The notes under the pieces are model-generated. The model was not told where the DNA came from and did not search any database. It saw nothing but the letters and a program-made list of their open reading frames with translations. Made by a program: the position numbers and the translations under genes. Of a DNA stretch of 64,000 bases, positions 11,966-23,000 are shown piece after piece. Origin of the DNA: Gymnogyps californianus (lineage: Eukaryota > Chordata > Aves > Accipitriformes > Cathartidae); contig NC_059480.1 of the NCBI RefSeq assembly GCF_018139145.2, positions 9,672,428 to 9,736,427 of the forward strand. Reading direction: 5' to 3'. Numbering within the stretch: the first letter of the stretch is position 1; each line of letters starts with the position of its first letter.

Positions 11966-14900
11966 ATTGTTGCCCTACCCACTTAGAAACTGTTCTTCCT
12001 TCCCAACGCACATGCATGCAAACAACGCACCTATTGTGGGAATAGGAAGTTAACCCTGTTCTTTTGGGATGAAGAAACCTTTCACAGCTGTTGTCAAAAC
12101 CTGGCAATTCTGTGGCCACGACCATGCCTGGGCTGGGGCAACAGCCGAGTATATTAACATCAAACACAAATGCCTGCTTACTGAACGTCACACACACAGC
12201 AGGGGACTCTCCACCCCAGCTTTCATCAGACATGCGCAGAACATAGATGGGGCCAGCAAGCTGCACATGGGCTTGAGGCTGACAGAGACCACCATGCTTC
12301 CCTCCCAGCCACAGACTACATCACCTGGACCTTAATGCTCCCTGCTGGAAGTTACATGCTTCATCTGCTGGATGCCTCCTTTTTCCCCTCGGTTCCTCCT
12401 TTCTGCCCATCAGGAGAGTGGACCCACCTCTCCCACAAGCCCTGCCTGGCGAGCCTTCTCCTGCCGCACTGAGGCTCCGGGGGGGGGCCGTAGGGTTGGT
12501 CCAGCAGTGAGGTGCTGCTGACAAAGAAAGCTCACAGTGACCCACACAGCCCACATCTTCCCAGGGCTCAGCCAGGCAGAGCAAAGCGTTAAAAAATTGT
12601 GAAGGATTTCTCTTCGAGCCATGGAAAGGACTAAGAAAACGGAAACTAGCCTGAATTTAAACTGAAGGACCCCATTCTTCTGCCAAGCCACTCAGTTCCT
12701 TAATCAACTGGAGCCTTGTTTCGCAGTCAGTCACCAGAGGCTTTAGAAAGTCGTTCAGACAAATCTGTAACGGGAGAGCCACAAAGGATGTCTTTTCTGT
12801 GGCACACTCTACCTAGAATATGCAATGCTTGGGGACGGGGCTGTCCTCAGTGGTGCTTCTGTACCGCTGGAGCACAATGCACAATGATGCTATAGGATAC
12901 TGTCACTACTGAGCTCCTGCTTATTTAAATATGCATTTAATTAAGGCAAGTCCTGTAGGAAATTGAGCAACAAGCTTCCCCAATGGTAGTTCTCCTCCTC
13001 CTCAAAATAAAATCTTTGCTGAGGTCGGGAGTGGGTTTCGGAAGCGCTGCAGTCTGCTCCAAGTCAGACTTCTCTTTCTCTCATTAGCCCTGCAGTCCTG
13101 TCGCTTACTAGATTTCTAGCTTCTAAGGAAACACTTAATTCCTTTTTTTTTTTAGCTCAATCTAGTAATGCTTTCAATGATTTCTGATAACTACACTTTT
13201 ATTACTTGTTATTATAGAGTCAGGAGAAAAAAATACCCCATATAATAGCAGAAATTTGATTATTCTGGGAAACTTTGAAGTTTCCTTCTCCAGTGGTATT
13301 CTTTGATGTTCCTATTAAATAAATAATGATTTTTACATCTAAGGTTTATCTTACAGTGCAAAATACACCATTATCCTCAGTGTAAAAAATCTTTTCATTG
13401 TTAGCCACCATAAACATCATCTGAAGCTGTGATTCAGGAGTGCTTGAAGCTGATCTGCCCAGATATGGGGCAGTGTAGTTTTTTTGCATTAACTACTTGT
13501 GAAGGAGAAACCGGCACTGCAGACAGACGTACTGCAACAGGGGGAGGAAAGGAAGAGGTTAGATCAAAATAGAAAAGGCATGCAGGCAAAAAGAAACTAG
13601 CAGACGCTCTAAAGACAGAAACTCATCGGATTAGAAATAGAATATGAGTCTTTTCATAAGATTTTTCAATCATGGCCTCAGGCACTTTGTGTGACAGTGG
13701 GAAATAGGATGACATTTCTGGAACTGTGCTGAATTAAAAATAATAATAAAAAAGATCAGAATTTACTGTAGAAGGAACTCATTAAAGACTTCAGTGACGG
13801 TACAGGCAGTATGTTACTGTGTAAAGCAGGCCACCTAACTTAATTTATTTTTATGTATTTACTTGATGTGATAATGGCTTCGACTGTAAAGTTTGCAGGG
13901 TCTGGAGTCCAGAACTGCTCAGTACCTGTGCAGCTCTCTCTTCAGGTCTGCCAGGGCTTGTGCTCTGTGCATTCGCTTGTTCCCCTCACTGTCCCTCTGC
14001 AAGGCTGGGAGCTGCCTCATTTGCAGCTCCCCTCACATGCAGGGGCAGAGGCAGGGGCAGGCTGACCATGCTGCGCATCCCTGAGCTGCGACAGAGAAGC
14101 TACTGTAGAGCCCACAGGCTTAAACGGGAAGACGTATTGTCTGGGCAGCAGATGAGCCCCCAAATCTCATCTGACTTTCACGCACAACATCCTGGCATGG
14201 GGAAGCCCCACTTCTGCTGCACACAAGCCTCGCAAATCCCACATGCACATTGGTTTGGGTGCCTAGTGCTGGGCTGGTAGGCATGACACTTCTCCTGGAA
14301 ATGCAAGGGGCTCCCTGTGCACCTGCCTGAGGTGGGCAGCCACCCAGGCAAAGCCTTTACTTGTGCGTGTCAGAAAACACCCCCAGCAGCATCCACTCTG
14401 TGAGCTACACAAGGGAGAGGACGGACGGGATTCACAGCAATACTGCAGGCGAGAGTGTAGAGCAGCATCATGCCAACACCAAGCATAGAGAGAACAGAAG
14501 GAGCAGGACAGAGAAGCAGAAGCTGGAAGGAGAGCTCCCATATTTTTTCCTGCCTTTATCCCCACTTTTATGTCCTGATTTCTCTGAGATTTTTTTTTTT
14601 TGCATTACAGCTAAAACCTAGAAGTCTTCTCCATCCTTCCTACAGCTGCCAAATATTCTTCACACTCCAGGAATGGTAACCCTTACACTTCCCTCCTTAT
14701 CCCTCACTTTCAGCTCCCACCTGCGCCTCCCAGAACCTCCCTGAGCCACTGCTCCTCTCAGCAGCCCTATAACACGTTTTGTTAGCGCTCTGCAACTACA
14801 CTCATCTGACAAGACTGGAAGAAGTAATCACCACAGGCTTCTCAATGCAGAGATGCAATCTTGTGCTCAGGAGGCAAGCCCCCATGTGACGGATTCCTGG

Positions 14901-15194
14901 AAGCTGGGAACTTACCCCAGCAGTACACTGCTCTTCCACTTGTTTCCCAAAACAAACGTCCATTTGCAGAAACCAGAGGTGATAATCCTGGGAAGTGTTT
15001 ACATCTGGAATGGAAAAGCTGCGTTTAAAATCAAAGCATAAGAAGTGCAGTGATGAAAGGGTGTTTATTTTGGATGCCCATGGAGCGGGAGGAGGATGCC
15101 GTGGTTGTGTTCCCTTGCAGCGCTGTGCGAGTGCTGTGGAACCACCAGCCCTGTTCAAACCCTGCCACATCCCTGTCCCGAAACAGAAGCAAAT

Positions 15195-15250
15195 AGTAGT
15201 AAAGTGAGTGGGAGAGAGCTGTGACCAGTAGTAAAGTGAATGGGAGAGAG
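15195..15250. repeat. 24-bp duplication, 32-bp period
   Basis: The 24-base unit at 15195-15218 recurs at 15227-15250 with a single A/G difference, separated by 8 bases (a 32-base period). It falls inside a chance minus-strand frame. Confidence 0.9.
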
Positions 15251-17324
15251 GGCATTTATGTAGAAACCAGAGCTCCTTCCTGGCCTCCAGACTGTTGACC
15301 TGGATAAATGTATCAGCAAGCCCCATCAAACCACCTTTGGCTGGCTGATTTCTTCCGAGTGATGTTCCCAAAAGAAGGCTCCTCTGTCTACAGTCCTGCT
15401 CACCGGAGCTTGGTGCAAGGCTCCAGGTTTTGTGTGGTTCCTACATGAGGTAGCTAAGAGAAGTTTCCAATGGTTTTCTGTTTTTTTTAGTCTCCTGAGC
15501 TGCTGTAACCAGTTCAGCCCTGAGCATTATTCAAATTGGTTTCCCTGTAGTCCAGTTTCCTTTTACTCAATCCTGTCTAACTGAAGGCTACAAAACAGAG
15601 TAGTATTTCTCCCTCTGTCCTACCAGATGGGGCCTCCTAGGTCAGATTGTCATATGCATAGTTATGGCCTGACACAAACCGAACCTACAACGCACAGAAC
15701 ATTGGCTGCTTTGTACTGGATGAACAACAAGATCCAAGTCAGGCTACGGCTCGAGGATACCCAGAGGCGACAGAAGGGAGAGGGCAGGAACGCGCATGTG
15801 GGATGTGGAGAGGCCACCTCCATTGGAAGCAGCTTGCATTTAAATTGGATTAAGCATTTCATGAACCTACACCCTTACTTACACTGGATTTAGCTTCCAG
15901 GCCACTCTTAGTCATCACAATTTGCAGCGTCTCTCCCAGAGGCCACTCCACAAACTGTGTGCCACAGCACACTGTCATCTCCAGCACTTCTGCTCTCTCT
16001 GGGTAGCCCATAAGCTGGATGGAGGGGTTTCTGCACATCAGCCCGACTAGCTCCTGACCAGCCGGGGCAGCCCAGAGCTGTACCTGCTGTGAAAGACCCT
16101 TTCAATGCTCCTTTCATGTACCCAGGGATGCAGTAGTCAAGGGAAGCCTTAGGCTTGGGGTCTGTCCATGTTACGGCATAGCAGCTGTGCCTGGCCATGG
16201 GGAGGAGTAACCAGACTGGATGACACACTGCTGCTGCCCATCGGTCAGCAGCCGGCATAGTTTCAGACAAACGTGTTTAGCATCTCATGAGCAAGCTGTG
16301 ATTAAATCCTGGGCAGCACAGAAAACCACAGGCAGGTAAATTAACAGAGAACAAAAATTAGCTCCAGTCTATGTGGCTTGTCAAACTGCAATTGGTTTCA
16401 CGTCCTCATTTGAGTTCAAACACGATAGCCATTCCTGATACAACACGAGACTTCAAAAAAGCCCTAAACCCAACATCGTAGAGTTGGCAACTTCTGCTGC
16501 CTAAGAGGATGAGCTAATCAAATTACACAAGAGGAAGGGGGTGGCAGTGTTCAACTTTCACCTTTTCTGAACTTCTGCAATTTTTCCAGGGAGGGTGTTG
16601 GTCCCTTCAAGAAACATGACCTCCTGTAGATTCACATAGTGAAAGCACTTACAGGAACTTTTAGGAAGTAACCATGGACCGCATACATGGTTCTCAGCCC
16701 AAAGTCAGCTAGATGGCCTTGCTTCTCCTTTTTCTTTACATCTGTGGCAAGGCCATTGCATAGGGCCTGGTACCATTGTCCCAGTTCAGTAAAACTCGTG
16801 AGCATGTCCGTAGCTTTATCCAGCTGCTTAGGCTGCAGTTCCATCACTGGTTAAGTGAACCTAAAGTCGATGTCACTCTGGTCCTCTTCTTTCCCTTGCA
16901 TTGGCTGCGTGTTCCCATCTCTCTTTCTTGCATTGACGGTGGCATTTATCTGACCCCTGGAGCTAAGTGGGGCTCCAGACTCCAATCTGGCAGAAAACTA
17001 ACTCCACAAGAAAAATGAATATTTTTTTGCTAAACTACCATAAAACCACACCCATAAAACCATAACTGATCTGAACCCTCCATAAGACAATGTCAAAAGG
17101 CAAGTTACTGTAAATTTAGGCTCCTCTTGAATTTATCATTCTGCAAGATATCAGATATGTTTCAGAACCATAGACAATTAAATTTCAGAAAACATGAGTA
17201 ACTAAAGACCTTCTTCTCCAGAAAGTCTTTCTTTCCTGACTCTTGGGGGAAAAAAAATGCAACTCTGTTTCTAGCAATTTCTTCTGCAAAGCATTTCTAG
17301 AAAACAAAAAGCTTGCAAGATTAT

Positions 17325-17335
17325 GGGGGGGGGGG
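17325..17335. repeat. G11 homopolymer
   Basis: Eleven consecutive G in otherwise AT-rich sequence, followed by five A. Such runs are error-prone in sequencing, so the exact length is uncertain. Confidence 0.9.
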
Positions 17336-18489
17336 AAAAACACAAGAAAGAAAAAAGACAAATTTTAGTTGAAGAAGCAAAAATCTTGAATAATTTCTTA
17401 TAGTCTTTTACTGGAATCCAATAAACACATTACCAAATTACACTGTGTATTTTACTAGGCTAAGTTATCTTTGTGTCTATTAGAGGCACAGCATGAAGAA
17501 AAACAATAAAAAATATTAACCTCCTTCGTATAACTCAGTAGAGTTATAAAATATCTAATTGAATAAACTACATTTGACATGAACAAATGGCGACATTTCC
17601 ATGTAATGTTGTCTTTTTGGCTTCCTGACAAAGAAAAGCTTAAGGAACCATGATTTTTGTTTCCTAAGGGCAAGTTCTTCTATTTTTATGAACTCAGCAA
17701 TCAATACTAAAGTATGAGCATAAGCACTTTTAATTTATGAACTGTATACTTTGAGCGAGTTTAATAGTTTAATCTTATGCATGTTGTTATAAGAGTGTTT
17801 ATTTTTGTTGTACTGCATAGGACTGCTTAATGGAAAATATTGCATTAAAGCCTAAAAGCAGCCATATATGTAGAAAAACAGAAAAGGAATAATTAAGACC
17901 CAGTGAAAGTAATACTGTGCTCATTTCTTGTAAGCAGAAGAGCACCATTAACTTGAGAGAAAGCACAACCCCAAACAGGGAGCCTGCACTGATGTCACCC
18001 CTAGGCAGAAGACCATCAGAAGATGTGAAGATCCTCTCTGTGGCTAGTGCTCAGATGAACAGGCTTCTTCCTCCCTGGCAAACGCTTGGCCCTCTTCTTT
18101 TTCACCTTAAAGAGCAGAGCTCAGCACTCCTGAGTTTCAATATTTGGCTTAGGTGCAGTTTGGTACCCAATTCCCAACTCTGAGGATGTGGCTTGTCCAG
18201 CATGTCCCCTCCAAAGCACCACTCCAGTGCCTGTGCTTGAACTGACTAGTGGATCTGCCAGTTTGCATGAAGCTGGGAGTCAGCCAGGAGGGGTTACATG
18301 TGTTGGTTTAAACTGACCTAGAAAGAACTTACCAACAACACCACTTGTCTATGAAAATATCACTCCTATTCATCTCAGAGAATAAGGAGTGGACTTTTAT
18401 GAGACTAGCTGCAGAGTAAATCACTGCTGTCCATTATTCACAGCTGAAATATAATGTGACCTGCTGTTAGTGTTAGGAAAAGGATGGCT

Positions 18490-18760
18490 TTTCCCACCAA
18501 GCCCACGTTCAGATCCGATAAGGATTTTCACAATGCGTATTTATCATGTAAAAAGCAGACTGTTTCATTTTGTAATATTGATGTTAGTCGCAGATGGGCT
18601 GCTGGTTGCCATGCAGATGATAATGTTCCAGGGAGTTTCAGTTAATATTAAATGGAAGGTGGCTCGATTTGCATGTCTCTCTAGAAACGGCACAAGAACC
18701 ATCTTGAGAATCAATACTGATAATACTCTGAATGGGAAGCAAAAAATAAACACACACAGC
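18490..18760. promoter_or_regulatory. Candidate conserved non-coding element
   Basis: This is a stretch without simple repeats that has the mixed AT-rich texture typical of deeply conserved vertebrate enhancers. It holds a perfect octamer (ATTTGCAT, 18667-18674) and ATTA-type words. Conservation is an inference from texture only and cannot be measured here. No coding frame is supported. Confidence 0.25.
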
Positions 18761-20489
18761 AACAAAGAGCACATGTCACATGGTGACTCCAATAGCTGTT
18801 AAAAGACTGCAATATCATGCAACAGGAAAAGCAGGAAATTTAAAAGAAAGCAAAAATAAAATTTGGCCTATCCAACTTTGCCAAAAATAACATCAGAGCC
18901 AATTCTTCATAACTGTATTCTAATTAAGACAATGCATTAATTAGCAAATTGCAGAACATTTATATACAGCCACAAACTTTACTTGCCAAATCCACGTACC
19001 AGTGTAAGTGAGCACACGTGCAAGAAGAGCGCACACGAAGAGCAGGCAGAGCCAGGCCAGCTGAGCTGTAGGTCAGGTCTTAGGAGTGTTCAGAGGCCAG
19101 GAAGTGACCTCGCACCACCCTTTGGCAAGGGAACACAGGGCCGAGGCGAGCTCACGCTTGCATTATTGGATGTGGGGCTTTTTGTTCTTTTTGGCCTATA
19201 GAAATGTAATGAGACAAAGCAGCAGGCAAGGAGGTTTGTTTCGTAATTCTAACTCTCAACCCACATCACACGCAACAAAGAAAAGTGATATTCGCTCGCC
19301 CAGCTGCTTCAAGCTAGGATGAAGTGCTCACGGCCACATGCGGGATCAAATGGCTCACATGGCTCTTACCTTTGTCAAAGAAGTCTAACTTCTCAACCTG
19401 GTTATACAGTCAGCAATTCATGGAAAATCATATCATCTGAAGAACAATTTCTACACCAGCCAAACCGACCTCTCTGATAGCCTGCTGTGTTCTCTCAGTG
19501 CCAGCTTTCTTACTTCTATTTATGGAGGAAATATAAGATTTTCAGGAAAGCATAAGTACAGTATTTTTCTTAGCTCATTTTATAGTACCAGTAGCCTGAC
19601 TTCTGCTAAGTATTCAGCTAAAATAGATCTAATCAACTCATCAAAACAGAGGATCATTTGAATCAAGGCATGGCATTGAAGACCAGACAAGCGTGGAGTC
19701 CTACACACCCTCTGTAGGCGAGTCTCATCATACAAGAAGGGTTCTCATTTAATTAAACACGAGTGTGTATGTGTACGCACAAGAAAATAAAAACCTTTTA
19801 CTATGTTCTAAAAAAATTTAAAGCAAGCAAAGCCCACAGCAGACAGAACTAGGAAAGATATCCTGTGGCTGGTTTGGAATTTGAACCAGAGGAAAGGCAT
19901 TTTTCCCTTAGTTCCTCAATGATTGCACGCAGTGTTCATCCCAGCGGAGCCCACGTTATGTCCTAAACTTGTCAGTGAAGGACAGCATTGAGATTTTGGA
20001 CACAGGTGAAAGACAGAACATGTTCAAAAACACTGGATAGCTGGCGATGCTGGGGCAAATCCCGATTCAGGACTAGTAATAATCCATAGCAATTCCACTG
20101 ACGTAGATGCGGCTTCTCTCCTTCGGCTCAGACTGGATTCAGGCAGCCTACTAATTTGCTGATGAGAAGGGCAGCATCTTCATTATCCACATGTAAACAG
20201 AAGAGAGGGACGTCAGAAACTAACCTGGAATGTAGAAACAATTTGTGCATCACTTAGTAGAATGAAGGAAAACACTACATGAGTAATTGGAGTCCTCAAG
20301 GAAGGGAAAACAGAGAACAACATTGGCAAAGCTTAAGCAAAATACAAATGAGAGTGCTTGTGTGTTCCCTCATCCGCAGTCTCAGCTGCCCAGCCTGCTT
20401 ATGCAGGCTTGCCCCTCAGTATGGCAGGCAACTTTTCTGCAGTGAGAGGAGAAAAATCATATGCTCAGCTCAATATCTCATGATTTAAT
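18761..20489. other. Non-coding stretch
   Basis: Only short domainless frames are present. Nothing recognisable was seen apart from a mild rise in GC near 19.0-19.2 kb. Confidence 0.55.
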
Positions 20490-20700
20490 ACCCAAGAAGT
20501 TAACTTAATTTTTAATTTTTTTTTTTATAGTTGCTATTTCAGCTGGACCCAGATCATTTTTTCAAAATGATCGTCACAGGTTTACCTTTTCTAATAACAG
20601 TGAAGTGATTATGGATGCAAATTATCATATTATAGTTGTTGCCACGGAAATAAACTGCAATGTTATAAGCACAAAAATAAAGAGCCTGCTGCAAAGGAAG
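20490..20700. promoter_or_regulatory. Candidate regulatory element with palindrome and octamer
   Basis: The element has a T-run at its start, a perfect 21-nt palindrome at 20552-20572 (GATCATTTT, TTC, AAAATGATC), and a perfect inverted octamer (ATGCAAAT) at 20615-20622. The octamer lies within an AT-rich run of ATTAT words. Octamers are the classical POU-domain (Oct) binding site; the factor for the palindrome is unknown. The element lies outside any recognised repeat. Function is inferred, not shown. Confidence 0.3.
20552..20572. other. 21-nt perfect palindrome, TTC centre
   Basis: Nine-base arms GATCATTTT and AAAATGATC surround TTC. This is the most perfect inverted repeat in the AT-rich block and sits 43 bases before an octamer. 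Confidence 0.7.
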
Positions 20701-20764
20701 ATGCGGGAGCCACTGCTTTAAGGAAGTGCTTTTTCGGTAATAAATGATGAACCAATTCCTTCAG

Positions 20765-20785
20765 ACCTCCTGAACTACAGGAGGT
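20765..20785. other. 21-nt perfect palindrome, 5-nt centre
   Basis: ACCTCCTG and CAGGAGGT flank AACTA. The arms are perfect over 8 bases. It lies about 190 bases after the palindrome at 20552. Confidence 0.6.
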
Positions 20786-22250
20786 AATACAGCAGCCCCG
20801 TTTTGCATTTTCATAGAATGGTGCATAGTGTCTCAAATCACTTTAGAAACAGAGAGTGCCTCATACTTGATGGCTTGAGGTTAAATGGTAGTTTTGTCAT
20901 ACCGGGAAGTCAAGTGGGACATTCTGAAGAGTCTTTGCATTAGAGCCTGTTCCTCTGGTGCTGAAATACAATCCCAGGAGCACGTAGTTGCCAAAAAAAA
21001 AATCTCTTTTGTAGCAATAATATGCATGCATGAGCATGACTAAGATACCTTATAGCAAACCCATCCTTTCAGAAACTCCCCTTAGGCAGGAGGATTTCTC
21101 CACTGGCCATATCCTTTGAGCCTGTAGCCATGTGATGCCACAGAAAGCTATAAGGATGCCAAAGTCTGATGTGATCTAGGGACCCATTTTAAAGGGGGGG
21201 GGGGGGAATCAGTGTGGCTTAGTTATTCTTGCATGGTCAAGGCAAAAAACACGTGGTCAAAAAAACCTCGCTTGCAATCAATTAAATACAGATTTTGAGA
21301 AAAGCCATCTCCTAATCTTGCTTAGAGAATCCAATAGACCATTAGTAACGCCCCAACCCAACTGGCTCGTACAAGCCCCAGCCTCACACACGCTGGGCTG
21401 CCCCACCAGAGGTGCTGCATGTGGAGGCAGCAGTCGGGGGAGAGACCTCTTTGGTGCTCAGGTTGAAGACATGGGCAGTATGTAAGTAAGGAAAACAATA
21501 TTGACTGCAGAGAAGGCGGCCTGACACCCATACGCGCTGGTTTGCATCTTGTGAAGTCTGACTGCAAGGCACAAGGGAGTAAGGAGCTGTGGGTGCAGCT
21601 ACTGTCCTGTGCTACATGTTCACAGCGAGAAATAGGCGCCTGGCCTTTCCAAAGAGCATGTCTGTGCCAGGGAGGGGACATGGGGACAGTGGAACAAGAG
21701 TGGACACAAGCCTACCACTCTCACCACAAACATGTTCCTTCAATTAACAGAGAAGAGATATAAATGAGGTTGCAATAAAGCTTCTCAATTTTTTATTTTC
21801 TAATCTGCTTTTCCAACCCCTCCAGAAGAATCAGAGGATCAGGCTTGCAGCTGCTCCCGCGCACGTCCCTGCCTTACTTGATCCTAACTCACCCGTGCCA
21901 GTTGGGATTCTGCCTCAGTTGGGCATGGCTGCAAGTCATCAGCCCTGGCAGCTGCCCGTGCTCTACCTGCGCGGGCACCGGGCTGCCGGCCAGCCCCGCC
22001 GACCGCCTCCTGGGGAAAACAGCTTCCCTGGAAGGCGCATGGGCAGGCATGGCGGGACAGAGCTGGCAGGCCAAGCTGAACCCATCCTCCGTGCACGTTG
22101 GTGGTCGCTGGGCATCAGGAAAGGAACACCTAGAGGACGCAGCGGCAAGCTGTGGGCATTGCCAGAGCCCACCCTCCGTCTGCTCTGTGGGTACACGCAA
22201 ACAAACTTTGCTTTCGTAGTCTCAGGCTGACTCATGTCACAAACACTCAA
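20786..22250. other. Non-coding stretch, partly GC-rich
   Basis: The segment contains a G13 run at 21194-21206. It also has a GC-rich part at 21840-22200 in which several frames on both strands are open at once, a signature of base composition rather than coding. No gene is recognised. Confidence 0.55.
21194..21206. repeat. G13 homopolymer
   Basis: Thirteen consecutive G, the longest G-run in the window. Its length should be treated as uncertain in the assembly. Confidence 0.9.
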
Positions 22251-23000
22251 TTAGCTTTTTAAAAGTTAAATAAACAAATGGAGCAGGAGATTATAACTGA
22301 TTAACTGAAGGGCAGGAAACATGAGAAGCTGATTTGCTAGAAAGAAAAGCTCTTGTGCTGAGATCTCCAGTAATTAGCAGTGGCAGGACCTACAGAAATT
22401 TATGAGGGAAAAAAAAAATATCAAACCCTTCCTGTTTAAATGTTCTCTTTTCACATGTTTTGCTTGGAAGACTAGCTTAAAATACAAACACAGACTGGGT
22501 CTCAAGCACAGAAGAGATTCATGTTCTGCAGAAGTCATATACTCGGATTGCAAATCAAATGAACATGGATCAATGTAAGCCTTTTTTTTTTTCTATCCCC
22601 CAAAATTGTGTATTTTGTTAACAACTATCAGATTGACAGCTCAATACTTTTCCCCCAAGCACCTGGGAGGTGAGTTGGTTACTGCTGGCAAATGCTTCAG
22701 GTCGTGCTTGGAACACAATTGTAGACCAAAGCCGCTAGACAATAAAATGAAGACTTCCTTCCCATTACTGAACTGTGTGATTCAGTAATAATTTAGCAAT
22801 TTCAGCTCAGCAATGGTTTACGTCACCTGTTTATCAGTCTGTAGCGGAGCTGCTGTTGATTGTGCGGAAGCCTACCTGGTTTCATTATACCAGTTCAGAA
22901 GTATTCTCCACCTGGCTCCTGGAGCAGCACAGATTCTCCCTGATTCACATAATGAGATCCCCAGGCAGAGCTGAAACCCTGACCTAGATTTCAATGGCTC
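22251..23000. promoter_or_regulatory. Candidate conserved non-coding block
   Basis: This AT-rich block has no recognised transposon. It holds several ATTA and TTAATTAG-like homeodomain-type words, and a perfect inverted repeat at 22764-22789. The texture resembles developmental enhancers. This is a visual inference with no alignment behind it. Confidence 0.2.
22764..22789. other. Inverted repeat, 9-bp arms, 8-nt loop
   Basis: ATTACTGAA and TTCAGTAAT flank CTGTGTGA. The arms are perfect and could form a small stem-loop or serve as paired ATTA-type sites. Confidence 0.6.

Larger units (their letters stand above)
11966..18489. other. Non-coding stretch
   Basis: No gene is recognised. Open frames at 13853-14280 and 14802-15371 are chance, overlapping and domainless. 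The segment contains G-runs (9 G at 12479-12487, 11 G at 17325-17335), the 24-bp duplication at 15195, and an AT-rich stretch at 17.0-17.9 kb that includes several ATTA-type words. Confidence 0.6.

Noticed and set aside
11745..12266. 173-codon minus-strand open frame
   Set aside because: Runs through a MIR relic and a palindrome, and has no domain.
20811..20830. 'tcatagaatgg' word like the 3' end of CR1 retroposons
   Set aside because: Only about 11 bases match. The expected flanking 'gggttggaagggacc' part is absent.
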